Assembly (NCBI GenBank): GCA_029257465.1
Contig: JARIBG010000034.1
Location: 1 to 35,953 of the forward strand
Source: Arthrobacter sp.
Lineage (GTDB): Bacteria > Actinomycetota > Actinomycetes > Actinomycetales > Micrococcaceae
Reading direction: 5' to 3'
DNA: 35,953 nt
Shown: in pieces, positions 1 to 10,280 of the stretch
Numbering within the stretch: the first letter of the stretch is position 1
How the letters are laid out: the number at the start of each line of letters is the position of its first letter
Notes under the pieces: generated by a model
Told to the model about the DNA's origin: nothing
The model's database searches: none
The model's input: only the letters and a program-made list of their open reading frames with translations
Made by a program: the position numbers and the translations under genes

Positions 1-389
1 CGTCCGTCCCCGGCGTCCCAGTCGACGTCGAACGCCTCCGCCATCCGGGAGCCCCGGCCCTCCTTCAGGAGCTGCCACCACCAGGCGTTGTCGCTCGGGG
101 TCTGGATGCCCATGTGATTGGGCACCACATCCACGAGCACGCCCATGCCCGTGGCCCGGGTGGCCTCGCTGAGTGCGGCGAGACCCGCCCGGCCGCCCCG
201 CGCCGGATCGACCGTGGAGGGATCGGTCATGTCGTAGCCGTGATCGGATCCCTTCTCCGCCGTGAGGATGGGAGAGAGATACACCCAGTCCACCCCGAGA
301 TCGTGCAGGTACGGGACCAGGGCTGCGGCCTCGTGCAGGTCGAACGCGGTCCGGATCTGCAGCCGATAGGTCGATGTCGGTGTGAGCAC
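1..389 (-). CDS. treY: Malto-oligosyltrehalose synthase TreY, N-terminal part (cut by window edge)
   Basis: TreY isomerises the reducing-end alpha-1,4 bond of maltodextrins to an alpha,alpha-1,1 bond, the first step of the TreY-TreZ trehalose route. Only the first ~129 codons are present. The protein opens with TPTSTYRLQ, the usual TreY start, followed by [24 protein letters not shown] and the GH13 region I strand VLVDVVPNH. The start is a GTG whose last base pairs with position 387, with AGGAGG eight bases upstream, which makes it convincing. It lies 44 bases downstream of glgX on the same strand, so the two are probably co-transcribed. The catalytic residues of regions II to IV are outside the window. 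Confidence 0.9.
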   Translation of the reverse strand, partial: MLTPTSTYRLQIRTAFDLHEAAALVPYLHDLGVDWVYLSPILTAEKGSDHGYDMTDPSTVDPARGGRAGLAALSEATRATGMGVLVDVVPNHMGIQTPSDNAWWWQLLKEGRGSRMAEAFDVDWDAGDG

Positions 390-433
390 GTGGATGTCCT
401 CCTCGGACGGGGTGGTGGGTGTGGACGGTCGAG

Positions 434-2620
434 CTAGGGCGCGCCGGTCTTGTCGCCGACCTCGTTGGCGAGGATGGCCAGCGATGCCGCGACGGAGTGA
501 TCGAGGTCCTCGATCGTGGAGTGCGTCCTCAGGACGACCATCGACTTGGCCTCGACCGAGATCTTCGCCCCGTGGGGGATGGCCTCGCTGTCGGCGTACT
601 TGCCCGCCGTGTCGATGACCTCGTCCCAGGACGTGCCGTACTCCTCCGGCGGCACCGTGAAATCGACGGCCTCGTCGTCGGCGTTGAAGTAGAGCAGGAA
701 GTTGGCGTCGACGATCCGCTGGCCCCGTGCGTCGCGTCCCTGGATGCCCTCCCCGTTGAGGAACACGCCGATGGACCGGCCCACACCGGTGTCCCAGTCC
801 TCGGGTGCCATGAGCTCGCCCGTCGTGTCCAGCCAGACGATGTCCGGCAGCGCCTCACCCTCGCCGCGGCCCACGGGCCTCCCGTCGAAGAATCTGCGCC
901 GGCGGAAGGTGGGGTGCTCCGAGCGCAGCCGGTTGACCGCGGCGGTGAACTCGAGCAGCGGCTGGTCCAGCTTGTCCCAGTGCACCCAGCTGAGCTCGGA
1001 GTCCTGGGCATAAGTGTTGTTGTTGCCCTCCTGCGTGCGGCCCAGCTCATCACCGTGCAGCAGCATGGGCACGCCCTGCGAGAGCAAGAGGGTCGCGATG
1101 AAGTTGCGCTGCTGACGGGCACGGATCGCAAGGACCTCGGGGTCGTCCGTGGGACCCTCCACCCCGCCGTTCCAGGACCGGTTGTGGGACTCGCCGTCGT
1201 TGTTGTCCTCACCGTTGGCCTCGTTGTGCTTCTCGTTGTAGGAGACGAGATCGCGCAGCGTGAAACCGTCGTGCGCCGTGACGAAGTTGATGGAGGCGAC
1301 GGGTCGCCGCATCGAGTGCTCGTACAGATCGGCCGATCCGGTGAGGCGGGAGGCGAACTCCCCGATGCTCGAGGGCTCGCCGCGCCAGAAGTCACGAACC
1401 GTGTCACGGTACTTGCCGTTCCACTCGGTCCACTGCGGCGGGAAGTTGCCCACCTGGTAGCCGCCGGGGCCCACGTCCCACGGCTCCGCGATGAGCTTGA
1501 CCTGCGAGACGATCGGGTCCTGCTGCACGAGTTCGAAGAAGGCCGACAGCCTGTCCACCTCGTAGAACTCCCGCGCCAGGGCTGAGGCGAGGTCGAACCT
1601 GAAGCCGTCCACATGCATCTCGGTGACCCAGTAGCGCAGCGAGTCCATGAGCAACTGCAGGGAGTGCGGGTGGCCGACGTTCAGCGAGTTGCCGGTGCCG
1701 GTCGTGTCCATGTAGTAGCGCTTGTCATCCTCCACGAGCCGGTAGTAGGCGGCGTTGTCGATGCCGCGCATCGACAGTGTGGGCCCCAGGTGATTGCCCT
1801 CGGCCGTGTGGTTGTAGACGACGTCGAGGATGACCTCGATGCCGGCGAGGTGGAGCGAGCGCACCATGGCCTTGAACTCCTGGACCTGTTCACCCTGGTC
1901 CCCGCTCGAGTTGTACTGATTGTGCGGGGCGAAGAACCCGATGGTGTTGTAACCCCAGTAGTTCGACAGGCCCTTCTCCTGCAGGGTGCTGTCGTTGACG
2001 AACTGGTGCACGGGCATGAGCTCGATCGCCGTGATACCGAGCTTCTGCAGGTGAGCGATGACCGAGGGATGGGCGATGCCGGCGTAGGTGCCGCGCTGTT
2101 CCTCCGGCACGTCCGGGTGCAGTTGGGTGAGACCCTTGACGTGCGCCTCGTAGATCACCGACTGGTGATAGGGCGTGCGCGGCATGCGGTCGCCGTCCCA
2201 GTTGAAGAACGGGTTCACGACGACGCCGAGCATCATGTGCGCGGCGGAGTCCTCGTTGTTGACCGAGTGTTCGTCGCCGAAGTTGTAGCCGAAGAGGGCC
2301 TGGTCCCAGTCGAGATCACCGGAGATGGCCTTGGCGTAGGGGTCGAGGAGGAGCTTGTTCGGATTGCAGCGGTGCCCCTGGGCCGGGTTGTTCTCGCCGT
2401 GCACCCGGTAGCCGTACTTCTGCCCCGGGGTGATCTGGGGCAGATAGCCGTGCCAGACGTAGCCGTCGACCTCCTTGAGCTCCACCTGCGTCTCGGTGCC
2501 GTCGTCGTCGATGAGACAGAGGACCACGAGATCAGCGATCTCGCTGTACAGCGCGAAATTCGTTCCCGTGCCGTCGTAGGTCGCTCCCAGGGGATACGCG
2601 TCGCCAGGCCATAGTTCCAT
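434..2620 (-). CDS. glgX: Glycogen debranching enzyme GlgX/TreX (728 aa)
   Basis: A GH13 isoamylase-type enzyme that hydrolyses alpha-1,6 branches of glycogen or limit dextrin. An N-terminal CBM48-like domain (about 1-150) precedes the catalytic barrel. Visible motifs are region I DVVYNH (266-271), region [12 protein letters not shown] with nucleophile Asp343, region III IAEPWD with acid/base Glu379, and region IV TAHDG with Asp451. I chose the ATG of [17 protein letters not shown] because GAGGAG lies just upstream; the open frame runs 34 codons further but that part does not look like family sequence. Adjacency to treY suggests it supplies linear maltodextrin for trehalose synthesis (TreX role). 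The 144 bases upstream hold a 6-bp hairpin (2686-2704) and no clear promoter. Confidence 0.95.
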   Translation of the reverse strand: MELWPGDAYPLGATYDGTGTNFALYSEIADLVVLCLIDDDGTETQVELKEVDGYVWHGYLPQITPGQKYGYRVHGENNPAQGHRCNPNKLLLDPYAKAISGDLDWDQALFGYNFGDEHSVNNEDSAAHMMLGVVVNPFFNWDGDRMPRTPYHQSVIYEAHVKGLTQLHPDVPEEQRGTYAGIAHPSVIAHLQKLGITAIELMPVHQFVNDSTLQEKGLSNYWGYNTIGFFAPHNQYNSSGDQGEQVQEFKAMVRSLHLAGIEVILDVVYNHTAEGNHLGPTLSMRGIDNAAYYRLVEDDKRYYMDTTGTGNSLNVGHPHSLQLLMDSLRYWVTEMHVDGFRFDLASALAREFYEVDRLSAFFELVQQDPIVSQVKLIAEPWDVGPGGYQVGNFPPQWTEWNGKYRDTVRDFWRGEPSSIGEFASRLTGSADLYEHSMRRPVASINFVTAHDGFTLRDLVSYNEKHNEANGEDNNDGESHNRSWNGGVEGPTDDPEVLAIRARQQRNFIATLLLSQGVPMLLHGDELGRTQEGNNNTYAQDSELSWVHWDKLDQPLLEFTAAVNRLRSEHPTFRRRRFFDGRPVGRGEGEALPDIVWLDTTGELMAPEDWDTGVGRSIGVFLNGEGIQGRDARGQRIVDANFLLYFNADDEAVDFTVPPEEYGTSWDEVIDTAGKYADSEAIPHGAKISVEAKSMVVLRTHSTIEDLDHSVAASLAILANEVGDKTGAP

Positions 2621-2764
2621 CAGGTCTCCTCGGTGTGGTGTGCCGCGAGCGCCTCGATGGGCAGCTGCGGACGTTCTCGTCGGCTCCAGGGTCCGATGCC
2701 CTGGCCGTTTGCTCCGGATCAAGCGTATTCGGATGTCGGACCCGAACAGCGCACAGCTTTCAGC

Positions 2765-4321
2765 TCACGTCTGAGGCGGGGGCTCCTCGAGGAGCTCCCC
2801 GATGACCGCGCTGATGTCCGGCGGGAGGGAGGAGACCACGATCGGTCCCCGCCCTGCCGCCCGCCGACCGGCACGGCCGTGGATCAGGGCACCCGCTGCC
2901 GCGATCACGGCCCAGAGGTCCTGTTCGGCGACACCTGCACGGTCCGCCGCCCGATCGTCCTCGGCGAGGGTCGCCGCCAGAGCACCGATGATTCCCGTGA
3001 GGGTGTCACCGGAGCCGGCCGTGGCGAGCCAGGGCGTGGCATCATGCTGCACGAAAAGGGCACCGGAGGGGGAGGCGACGGTCGTGGTGAAGCCCTTGAG
3101 GAGCACCGTTGCCCCCGTGGACTCAGCTGCCCTCAGCGCGAACCGGCCCGGTTCGGCCTCGATGTCCGCCCGCTCGGCGTCGATGCCGCGCGCGGCCAGC
3201 AGCCGGCTCAGTTCCCCGGCGTGCGGGGTGAGGATGACGTGCGGTTCCACCCGGTCGGGAAGCTCTGTCAATGCTCCAGCGTCGACGACGACGGGGAGCC
3301 CTGAGCGCAGCGCGTCCACGGCGCGCTGCCGCTGCTCGTCGTCGTCCACCGCACCGGGGCCGACCGCCCATGCCTGCGACCGTGCGTCGGCGATGGATCC
3401 GGTGGAGGCCACTACCTCGGGGTTGCGCTGGTGGATGAGCGTCGCCACGGACGCGGGGCCGAGATAGCGCACCATGCCGACGCCCGTGGCGAGCGCGGCG
3501 CCGACGGCGAGGGCAGCCGCGCCCGGATAGCGTGCGGATCCGGCCGCGAGGCCGAGGACCCCGCGTGAGTACTTCTGGTCCTTGATGCCGGGTCTGCTGA
3601 GCAGTGCCGAGACATCGGCGTCGACCAGGGTGCGGGCTGCGGGAACGAAGGAGGAGAGGTCGAGACCGATGTCCACGATGTTCAGCTCACCGGCCGCGAC
3701 CGCGCCGTCAGCGAGGAGGAGCCCGGGCTTCGCCGCGCCGAAGGTCACCGTTGCGTCCGCGGCCAAAACGGGTCCGGTGACCCGGCCGTCGTCCACCCCG
3801 ATGCCGCTGGGCAGATCGCACGCCACCACGAGCGCGGATCTGGTATCCCGGGGTCCGGCAGCGGCGTTGAACGCTTCCACGAAGCGGAGCGCCGTACCAC
3901 GCAGACCGCCGCTGGCGCCGGTTCCGAGGATGCCGTCGATGACGACGTCGGCAGCGGCTGCGTGCTCGGCGACAGCTGACGGATCAGCGTGGTCGTCGAG
4001 CCGGACGCTGATTCCGCCGGCCCGCCCGAACGCCTCGTGCGAGGCGCCGTGGACCCGCTCTGACAGCAGGACGGCCGTCACCCCTACACCGCGGCGCAGC
4101 AGCCGCTCTCCCGCGTAGAGGGCGTCGGCGCCGTTGTTGCCGCTGCCCGTGAGGACGACGGCGGTGGCGCCGTAAACGCCACGCCCGGACTCGCGCAACA
4201 GCCCGAGGACGACGCCGAAGAGGGCGTGGGCGGCCCGCTGCATCAGGGCATCACCCTCCCCTGCATCGATGAGCGGGGTCTCCGCAGCGCGGACATCTGC
4301 CCCGGAGAAGGCTTCAAGCAT
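2765..4321 (-). CDS. nnr: Bifunctional NAD(P)H-hydrate repair enzyme Nnr (518 aa)
   Basis: Repairs damaged NADH and NADPH. The N-terminal YjeF-type half (about 1-215) epimerises S- and R-hydrates, and the C-terminal ribokinase-like half dehydrates S-NAD(P)HX using ADP. The N-terminal nucleotide site GSGNNGADALY is at about 59-69. The C-terminal half shows ILTPHAGE, VLLKG and the catalytic GSGDTLTG at about 436-443. I used the ATG beginning MLEAFSGADVRAAE, as homologues usually start there; the frame is open 19 codons upstream to a GTG inside acpS, and no strong ribosome binding site decides between them. It lies 41 bases after acpS, in the order glmS-acpS-nnr. Confidence 0.93.
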   Translation of the reverse strand: MLEAFSGADVRAAETPLIDAGEGDALMQRAAHALFGVVLGLLRESGRGVYGATAVVLTGSGNNGADALYAGERLLRRGVGVTAVLLSERVHGASHEAFGRAGGISVRLDDHADPSAVAEHAAAADVVIDGILGTGASGGLRGTALRFVEAFNAAAGPRDTRSALVVACDLPSGIGVDDGRVTGPVLAADATVTFGAAKPGLLLADGAVAAGELNIVDIGLDLSSFVPAARTLVDADVSALLSRPGIKDQKYSRGVLGLAAGSARYPGAAALAVGAALATGVGMVRYLGPASVATLIHQRNPEVVASTGSIADARSQAWAVGPGAVDDDEQRQRAVDALRSGLPVVVDAGALTELPDRVEPHVILTPHAGELSRLLAARGIDAERADIEAEPGRFALRAAESTGATVLLKGFTTTVASPSGALFVQHDATPWLATAGSGDTLTGIIGALAATLAEDDRAADRAGVAEQDLWAVIAAAGALIHGRAGRRAAGRGPIVVSSLPPDISAVIGELLEEPPPQT

Positions 4322-4362
4322 ATGGTCGAGTTTAGCGGTACGACGGCAGGTGATCAGGACGG

Positions 4363-4737
4363 TTACAATCCGGCGCACCCGGGCATTCCGCCCTCGGCGA
4401 CGACCATCGCCGTCGCGATCCCGCCGTCGTGGCTCAGGGACAGGTGCCAGGACTCGATCCCGCGGGCGCGCGAGGCCGCCGCCACGGTGTGCTCGACGAC
4501 GACGCAGGGCGCCCCGGCGGCATCCACCTCGATGGTGCAGTGCTGCCAGTTCATGCCCACGGGCGCGCCGAGCGCCTTGGCGATCGCCTCCTTCGCCGCG
4601 AAACGCGCCGCCAGCGAGCGCACGTTCAGTCCACGCTCCGAGGGGACGAAGAGCCGCTCCACCAGGCCCGGTGTCCGCTGGAGCTGCCGAGCGAACCGCT
4701 CGACGTCGACGACGTCGACGCCGATCCCGATGATCAT
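4363..4737 (-). CDS. acpS: Holo-[acyl-carrier-protein] synthase AcpS (124 aa)
   Basis: Transfers 4'-phosphopantetheine from coenzyme A to the serine of acyl carrier protein, activating fatty acid synthesis. The two metal-binding signatures are intact: [12 protein letters not shown] with Asp8, and [12 protein letters not shown] with Glu50. [12 protein letters not shown] is the usual C-terminal strand. Length is normal for the trimeric bacterial enzyme. It lies 51 bases after glmS and 41 before nnr. Its coenzyme A substrate depends on CoaA, encoded divergently just beyond glmS. Confidence 0.95.
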   Translation of the reverse strand: MIIGIGVDVVDVERFARQLQRTPGLVERLFVPSERGLNVRSLAARFAAKEAIAKALGAPVGMNWQHCTIEVDAAGAPCVVVEHTVAAASRARGIESWHLSLSHDGGIATAMVVAEGGMPGCAGL

Positions 4738-4788
4738 CCCCCGGGGCCCATCACCGGTGGCGCCGTCGGCGTCGGAGGCTGAGTGGCT

Positions 4789-6729
4789 CTACTCAACCGT
4801 GACCGACTTCGCCAGATTCCGCGGCTGGTCCACGTCGTAGCCCTTGGCACTGGCGAGGGCGAGCGCGAAGATCTGCAGCGGCACGGTGGTGAGCAGCGGG
4901 GCCAGGAGCGTCGGGGAGACCGGCACGTAGAACACGTGCTCGGAGTATGCCTCCGCAGATCTGTCGCCCTCCTCCGCGATGACGATCGTGACGGCTCCGC
5001 GCGCGCGGATCTCCTGGACGTTGGAGACCACCTTGGCGTGGAGCGCATCGCGCGCGCTCGGCGACGGCATGACGACGACCACGGGCTGGCCCTGGTCGAT
5101 CAGGGCGATGGGGCCGTGCTTGAGCTCACCGGCCGCGAACCCCTCCGCATGGATGTAGGCGAGCTCCTTGAGCTTGAGCGCGCCCTCCATCGCGACGGGG
5201 AAGCCGACATGGCGACCGAGGAAGAGCACCGACGTGGCGTCCGCCATGTCGGCGCCGAGCGACTTGATCTTCTCGGCGTCGTCGAGGATCGCCTGGATCT
5301 TGGCGGGGATGGCCACGAGATCGGCCATGACATCGCCGATCTCGTCCCGATACTTGTTGCCGCGCAGCTGTGCCAGGTAGAGACCCAGGAGATACGCGGC
5401 GGTGATCTGCGCGAGGAACGCCTTCGTCGAGGCCACGGCGATCTCCGGACCGGCATGGGTGTAGAGAACGGCATCGGACTCCCGCGGGATCGTGGAACCG
5501 TTGGTGTTGCAGATCGCCACGACCTTCGCGCCCTGCTCCCGCGCGTAGCGGACGGCCATCAGGGTGTCCATGGTTTCGCCGGACTGCGAGATGGCCACCA
5601 CGAGGGTCTTCTCGTTGACGATCGGGTCGCGGTAGCGGAACTCGTGGGACAGCTCCACCTCCGTGGGAATACGGCACCAGTGCTCGATCGCGTACTTCGC
5701 CACCTGCCCGGCGTAGGCGGAGGTTCCGCACGCGAGCACCACGATCTTGTCGACCGAGCGCAGGACCGACTCGTCGATCCGCAGCTCGTCGAGCACGAGG
5801 TTGCCCGCGGTGTCGGAGCGCCCGAGGAGGGTCTGCGCGACGGCGTCGGGCTGGTCGTGGATCTCCTTCTCCATGAAGGAGTCGAACCCGCCCTTCTCGG
5901 CGGCGGCGGCGTCCCAGTTCACGTGGAACTCCGTGCCCTCGGCCGGTGCCCCGAAGAAGTCGGTGATGACGACGTCGTCGGGCGTGATGGTGACGATCTG
6001 GTCCTGGCCGAGTTCGACAGCGCGGCGCGTGAAGTCGATGAAGCCCGAGACGTCGGAGCCGAGGAAGTTCTCCCCCTCCCCCAGTCCCACGACCAGCGGT
6101 GAGTTACGCCGGCCCGCGACGACCGTGCCGGGCTGGTCCTCATGGATGGCGAGCAGGGTGAAGGCGCCCTCGAGCCGCCGGCAGGCCTGCTGCAGTGCCT
6201 GCGTGAGGACGTCTCCCTCGGCGCCGCCGTCCCGCAGCGTGCGGTAGATGTGCCCCAGGTACCCGGCGGCAACTTCCGTGTCGGTGTCCGAGACGAAGCT
6301 GATGCCCTGGTCGGTGAGCTCGGCCTTCAGCTCGGCGTAGTTCTCGATGATGCCGTTGTGGATGACGGCCAGTCGCCCGTCGTCGGCCAGGTGGGGGTGG
6401 GCGTTCTGGTCCGTGGGGCCGCCATGGGTCGCCCAGCGCGTATGACCGATGCCGGTCAGCGCGTGCGGCAGCGGATCAGTGGCAAGCTCCCCGACGAGAT
6501 TGGCCAGCTTGCCCGCCTTCTTGCGGGACTCGATGCCCTGCTCGGAGATGACGGCGACCCCGGCCGAGTCGTAGCCGCGGTACTCGAGGCGCCGCAGGCC
6601 CTCCATGACGACGTCGAGCGCTCCGTGCGCGGTCTTCGACTGCGCCTGCCCTGCTGCCTCGGCAACCGGATCGAAGGCCGGTGCTTCCATGCCGTGATCC
6701 CGGCCCACGTATCCCACGATTCCACACAT
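4789..6729 (-). CDS. glmS: Glutamine-fructose-6-phosphate aminotransferase GlmS (646 aa)
   Basis: Makes glucosamine-6-phosphate from fructose-6-phosphate and glutamine, the entry step to UDP-GlcNAc and peptidoglycan. Cys2 of MCGIVGYVG is the glutaminase nucleophile after Met removal. [21 protein letters not shown] and HNGIIENY mark the N-terminal amidotransferase domain. Two SIS domains follow ([26 protein letters not shown]), and the protein ends [13 protein letters not shown], the conserved GlmS terminus. Between residues 11 and 38 there is an extra segment absent from the compact E. coli form. The 61 bases to coaA, which runs the other way, must hold both promoters. No glmS ribozyme-like leader fits in that space. 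Confidence 0.97.
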   Translation of the reverse strand: MCGIVGYVGRDHGMEAPAFDPVAEAAGQAQSKTAHGALDVVMEGLRRLEYRGYDSAGVAVISEQGIESRKKAGKLANLVGELATDPLPHALTGIGHTRWATHGGPTDQNAHPHLADDGRLAVIHNGIIENYAELKAELTDQGISFVSDTDTEVAAGYLGHIYRTLRDGGAEGDVLTQALQQACRRLEGAFTLLAIHEDQPGTVVAGRRNSPLVVGLGEGENFLGSDVSGFIDFTRRAVELGQDQIVTITPDDVVITDFFGAPAEGTEFHVNWDAAAAEKGGFDSFMEKEIHDQPDAVAQTLLGRSDTAGNLVLDELRIDESVLRSVDKIVVLACGTSAYAGQVAKYAIEHWCRIPTEVELSHEFRYRDPIVNEKTLVVAISQSGETMDTLMAVRYAREQGAKVVAICNTNGSTIPRESDAVLYTHAGPEIAVASTKAFLAQITAAYLLGLYLAQLRGNKYRDEIGDVMADLVAIPAKIQAILDDAEKIKSLGADMADATSVLFLGRHVGFPVAMEGALKLKELAYIHAEGFAAGELKHGPIALIDQGQPVVVVMPSPSARDALHAKVVSNVQEIRARGAVTIVIAEEGDRSAEAYSEHVFYVPVSPTLLAPLLTTVPLQIFALALASAKGYDVDQPRNLAKSVTVE

Positions 6730-6790
6730 GGGTTCCAGCGTACCGGCGGATGTGTTTGTTAATGTGCACCCCGCCGTGCAGAATCATCGG

Positions 6791-7768
6791 GTGAGTGACA
6801 GAAGCAACGGCACACAGCAGACCTCGGGTGCCGAGTCGTTCACTCCGTTCGTCGAACTCGACCGCACCCGGTGGTCCCGGCTGTCCCACGAGATCGAGAG
6901 CCCGCTCAATATCGAGGATGTCCAGCGGCTGCAGGGCCTGGGCGACACGTTGAATCTCGACGAGGTGCGCGAGGTGTACCTGCCGCTGTCCCGGCTGCTG
7001 AATCTCTACACCATCGCAGCAGGACAGCTGCACAGGGCGACCAACACCTTCCTCGGCGAGACGACCACGAGGACGCCGTTCGTCATCGGCGTCGCAGGGT
7101 CGGTGGCGGTGGGGAAGTCGACCACGGCCAGGGTGCTCCGCGAGCTGCTGCGGCGCTGGCCGGACACCCCGAACGTGGATCTCATCACCACCGACGGATT
7201 CCTCTACCCCAACGCCGAACTCGAACGCCGCGGTCTCATGCAGCGCAAGGGTTTCCCGGAGTCCTACGACCGACGGCGGCTGCTGCGCTTCGTGAGTGAG
7301 GTCAAGAGCGGCGCCGCCGAGGTCCGTGCACCCTGGTACTCGCACCTGACATACGACATCGTGCCGAACCGCGAAGTAGTGGTGCGCCGGCCCGACGTCC
7401 TGATCGTCGAGGGACTGAATGTCCTCGCACCCGCCCGACCTCGATCCGATGGCATCACGGGTCTGGCCCTGAGCGACTTCTTCGACTTCTCCATCTTCGT
7501 GGACGCCAAGACCGCCCATATCAGGCAGTGGTACGTCCGTCGCTTCCTGACCCTGCGCTCGGGCGCCTTCGCCGATCCCGATTCGTACTTCCATCGGTAC
7601 GCGGAGCTCACGGACGACGAGGCCCGGGATACCGCTACCGGCATCTGGGAACGGATCAACGAACCGAATCTGCTGCAGAACGTGCTGCCCACGCGCGGCA
7701 GGGCCCAGCTCGTCCTGACGAAGGACGCCGATCACTCCGTTCGTCGCATGCTGCTCCGGAAGACCTGA
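6791..7768 (+). CDS. coaA: Type I pantothenate kinase CoaA (325 aa)
   Basis: Phosphorylates pantothenate, the first committed step of coenzyme A synthesis. The Walker A motif [12 protein letters not shown] is at about 100-111, followed by [20 protein letters not shown] and the core YDIVPN and [10 protein letters not shown] strands, all characteristic of the prokaryotic type I enzyme. The end [21 protein letters not shown] is also typical. The frame is open upstream to 6728, overlapping the glmS start. I placed the start at the GTG of SDRSNGTQQ because it leaves room for divergent promoters and gives the usual length. The ribosome binding site is weak, so the exact start is uncertain. Confidence 0.95.
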   Translation: MSDRSNGTQQTSGAESFTPFVELDRTRWSRLSHEIESPLNIEDVQRLQGLGDTLNLDEVREVYLPLSRLLNLYTIAAGQLHRATNTFLGETTTRTPFVIGVAGSVAVGKSTTARVLRELLRRWPDTPNVDLITTDGFLYPNAELERRGLMQRKGFPESYDRRRLLRFVSEVKSGAAEVRAPWYSHLTYDIVPNREVVVRRPDVLIVEGLNVLAPARPRSDGITGLALSDFFDFSIFVDAKTAHIRQWYVRRFLTLRSGAFADPDSYFHRYAELTDDEARDTATGIWERINEPNLLQNVLPTRGRAQLVLTKDADHSVRRMLLRKT

Positions 7769-7770
7769 CG

Positions 7771-8589
7771 GTGCGAGCACGACCCGTCGTAGCGGCCGCC
7801 CTGATCCTGACGCTGTCGGCCTGTTCGGCGCAGGGTCCGCTGCCGGACGCCGGAGGTGCTCCCGGAATGAGGCTCACCCCTGCTCCGAGTGGTGGAGGGG
7901 AACCGTCCGCCCCGGCGTCGACCGGGCCGGGCCCGGAGGGTACGGCCGCCCAGGCCTCGGCAGGTGCCGCGGATCCAGCTCCCGCGCCTCCCGCGGCCCT
8001 GCACCTCGATCCGACCGCTCCCGACGTCGTCGTCAACAAGCAGCGCCCCGTGCAACCCGCCACGTTCGCGCCGTCCGACCTCCGCCGGCCCGACGCGCCC
8101 GCCTCGGGTCCGGCCGTCGTGCTCCGGCCGGATGCCGCTGCGGCCGTCGAGAGGATGTTCGCCGGAGCCCGCGAGGACGGCGTCGGCCTGGTCCTCGTCA
8201 GCGGTTACCGCTCCTACACGGAGCAGGACTCGACCTATCGGCACTGGCTGGAGCACTACGGCAACAGCGCCGACGCCGACGTCGTCTCCGCCAGGCCCGG
8301 CTACTCCGAACACCAGACGGGACTGGCGTTCGACATCGCCCAGGCGGACGGCGCCTGCACGCTCGTGGCCTGCTTCGCCCAGACGGCTGCCGCGATCTGG
8401 GCCGCCGAGCACGCTGCGGAGTACGGCATCATCCTGCGCTACCCGCTGGGGTTCCACGACGTGACGGGCTTCTTCGCCGAGCCGTGGCATCTGCGCTATG
8501 TCGGAGAAGAGGTGGCCCTCGGCATGAAGGAGACCGGCCGGCGCACCCTCGAGGAGTACTTCGGGCTCCCGTCCGCGCCGTCGTACTGA
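7771..8589 (+). CDS. VanY-type D-alanyl-D-alanine carboxypeptidase, probable lipoprotein (272 aa)
   Basis: A zinc peptidase of family M15B that trims the terminal D-Ala from peptidoglycan stem peptides. The N-terminus MRARPVVAAALILTLSAC is a lipoprotein signal with lipobox LSAC and lipid-modified Cys18. A Pro/Ala/Gly-rich linker (about 20-115) follows, then the catalytic domain. SGYRSY is at about 144-149, SEHQTGLAFD carries zinc ligands His181 and Asp188, and EPWH carries catalytic Glu237 and ligand His240. The GTG start lies two bases after the coaA stop, which implies translational coupling. A D-Ala-D-Ala dipeptidase role is less likely given the YRSY/SEHQTG pattern. Confidence 0.88.
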   Translation: MRARPVVAAALILTLSACSAQGPLPDAGGAPGMRLTPAPSGGGEPSAPASTGPGPEGTAAQASAGAADPAPAPPAALHLDPTAPDVVVNKQRPVQPATFAPSDLRRPDAPASGPAVVLRPDAAAAVERMFAGAREDGVGLVLVSGYRSYTEQDSTYRHWLEHYGNSADADVVSARPGYSEHQTGLAFDIAQADGACTLVACFAQTAAAIWAAEHAAEYGIILRYPLGFHDVTGFFAEPWHLRYVGEEVALGMKETGRRTLEEYFGLPSAPSY

Positions 8590-8680
8590 AACAGCGCACC
8601 GCAGACAGTCCCGGCTCGGGCTTCAGGCGCCCTGACCACCGGAGGCGTACCGCTTCCGGGGACTTCGGTGGGCGACCTGC

Positions 8681-8725
8681 CGTGTCGTAGCGTGACACGC
8701 CGCAGTGGCCGCGCCGTCAGCGGCC
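8681..8725. terminator. Two small stem-loops between convergent vanY-like gene and glmM
   Basis: The 220-base gap between the two convergent stop codons holds two perfect 6-bp stems: CGTGTC/GACACG (8681-8686 with 8694-8699) and GGCCGC/GCGGCC (8707-8712 with 8720-8725). Neither is followed by a run of T on either strand. They could act as weak bidirectional terminators, or be chance pairings in G+C-rich DNA. I see nothing else in this gap. Confidence 0.3.
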
Positions 8726-8809
8726 GGAATCCCCGGAACCGATACCGCCCACCGGCGCACCAGCCTCGAGTGTGCGGTCGGACTTCAGCTGCGCCCTACG
8801 TGCCGGAGG

Positions 8810-10168
8810 TCAGATGACCGCTTCGAGGGACAGCCGCTCCTGGACCGTCGCGGCGAGTTCTTCGGCGATGCGCTGGGCCGTGGCAATCTCAGCGGCCTCC
8901 ACCATCACGCGCACCACGGGCTCCGTCCCCGACGGGCGCAAGAGGACCCGTCCGGTGTCCCCCAGCACGAGCTCCGCCTCGCGGACCGCCTCCTGCACAC
9001 CGGCGTCGGAGGCGACGGCGGTGCGATCCACGCCCTTCACGTTGATGAGCACCTGCGGGAGCTTGGTCATCACCGCGGTGAGTTCCTTCAGGCTCTTGCC
9101 GGTCTCGGCCATTCGCGCCGCCAGCTGCAGTCCTGTGAGAACGCCGTCGCCGGTGGTCGCGTACTCCGCGAAGATGACGTGCCCGGACTGCTCGCCGCCG
9201 AGGCTGAAGCCTCCCTCACGCATGCCCTCGAGGACGTACCTGTCGCCGACCTTCGTCTCCTTGAGCGTGATGCCCGCCTCCTTCAGGGCGAGCTTCAGGC
9301 CCAGATTGCTCATGACCGTTGCCACCAGTGTGTTGTCGGTGAGCCTCCCGCTGTCCTTCAGGGCAAGTGCCATGATGGCCAGGATCTGGTCGCCGTCGAC
9401 CACGGTACCCTCATGGTCCACGGCCAGGCAGCGGTCGGCGTCGCCGTCGTGGGCGATCCCGAGATCCGCACCGTGCTTCAGGACCGCTGCCTGCAGTTCC
9501 TCGAGATGAGTGGAACCGTACCCGTCGTTGATGTTCACGCCGTCGGGCTCCGCGCCGATGACCACGATGTCGGCCCCCGCATTCCTGAAGACCTCGGGAG
9601 AGCAGCCGCTCGCAGCACCATGCGCGCAGTCGAGAACCACTGTGAGCCCCTCGAGCCGGCGCGGAAGAGTCTGCAGGAGGTGGACCACGTAGCGGTCCTC
9701 GGCGTCGGCGAATCGCTGGATGCGTCCGACGTCGCCCGCGAGCGGCCTGGGACTGGGCTGCTCCATCTCGGTCTCGATGGCATCCTCGAGCGCGTCGCTG
9801 AGCTTCTTGCCGCCACGGGCGAGGAACTTGATCCCATTGTCCTGGGCGGGATTGTGGGAGGCGGAGATCATCACACCGAAATCGGCATCAAGATCCGCCA
9901 CCAGGAAGGCGGCAGCGGGCGTGGGAAGGACACCGGCATCGAAGACGTCGACGCCGGAGCTCGCAAGCCCGGCCTCCACGGCAGCGGCGATGAACTCGCC
10001 GCTGATGCGTGGGTCCCGTGCGATGACGGCGGTTGGTCTCCGGCCGTCCGCGATTGCCCTGTGCCCGAGCACGACGGCGGCTGCCTGAGCCAGGTGCAGG
10101 GACAGCTCGGCGGTGATCAGACCGTTGGCCAGACCGCGGACTCCATCAGTACCGAATAGCTTGCTCAT
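8810..10168 (-). CDS. glmM: Phosphoglucosamine mutase GlmM (452 aa)
   Basis: Interconverts glucosamine-6-phosphate and glucosamine-1-phosphate, the step after GlmS on the way to UDP-GlcNAc. The start [12 protein letters not shown] is the family hallmark. The phosphoserine loop ISASHNP has catalytic Ser104, the magnesium loop is DGDADR, the sugar loop is GEQSGH, and the phosphate loop is [11 protein letters not shown] near the C-terminus. The ATG chosen has AGGA eight bases upstream. Two alternative upstream starts (10177 and 10198) would add residues not seen in the family. glmS lies 2 kb away, so the pathway is clustered here but not in one operon. Confidence 0.96.
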   Translation of the reverse strand: MSKLFGTDGVRGLANGLITAELSLHLAQAAAVVLGHRAIADGRRPTAVIARDPRISGEFIAAAVEAGLASSGVDVFDAGVLPTPAAAFLVADLDADFGVMISASHNPAQDNGIKFLARGGKKLSDALEDAIETEMEQPSPRPLAGDVGRIQRFADAEDRYVVHLLQTLPRRLEGLTVVLDCAHGAASGCSPEVFRNAGADIVVIGAEPDGVNINDGYGSTHLEELQAAVLKHGADLGIAHDGDADRCLAVDHEGTVVDGDQILAIMALALKDSGRLTDNTLVATVMSNLGLKLALKEAGITLKETKVGDRYVLEGMREGGFSLGGEQSGHVIFAEYATTGDGVLTGLQLAARMAETGKSLKELTAVMTKLPQVLINVKGVDRTAVASDAGVQEAVREAELVLGDTGRVLLRPSGTEPVVRVMVEAAEIATAQRIAEELAATVQERLSLEAVI

Positions 10169-10234
10169 CGTTGACATCCTAAGAGAAGAACATGGCACAG
10201 CCCGGAAGGGGACACCATCAGGTTAAAGCACGAT

Positions 10235-10259
10235 GCCCGTCCGAGAAGCCCGGACGGGC
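10235..10259 (-). terminator. 9-bp hairpin downstream of rpsI, upstream of glmM
   Basis: A perfect 9-bp stem, GCCCGTCCG paired with CGGACGGGC, closes a 7-base loop. Read on the minus strand it is followed by ATCGTGCTTTAACC, which is only mildly T-rich. It sits 67 bases before the glmM start and 150 bases past the rpsI stop. It therefore fits a terminator for the rplM-rpsI unit, possibly a second one behind the larger palindrome nearer rpsI. Confidence 0.55.
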
Positions 10260-10280
10260 GTCTGACAAGCACTGAATCCT

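Noticed and set aside
419-2614. Two long plus-strand open frames (388 and 333 codons) opposite glgX
   Set aside because: Antisense shadows of a gene with all four catalytic GH13 regions intact; no ribosome binding site or recognisable domain.
4783-6102. A 439-codon plus-strand frame opposite glmS
   Set aside because: Antisense shadow; composition rich in Arg, Asp, Val and His as expected from reading conserved codons backwards.
6730-6790. A glmS ribozyme-type leader
   Set aside because: Only 61 bases separate glmS from coaA, too short for the ribozyme, and it is not expected in actinobacteria.
8705-10159. A 484-codon open frame on the plus strand opposite glmM
   Set aside because: It is fully antisense to a well-conserved glmM. 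Long antisense frames are expected in G+C-rich genes because stop codons are rare, and its translation resembles no protein I know.
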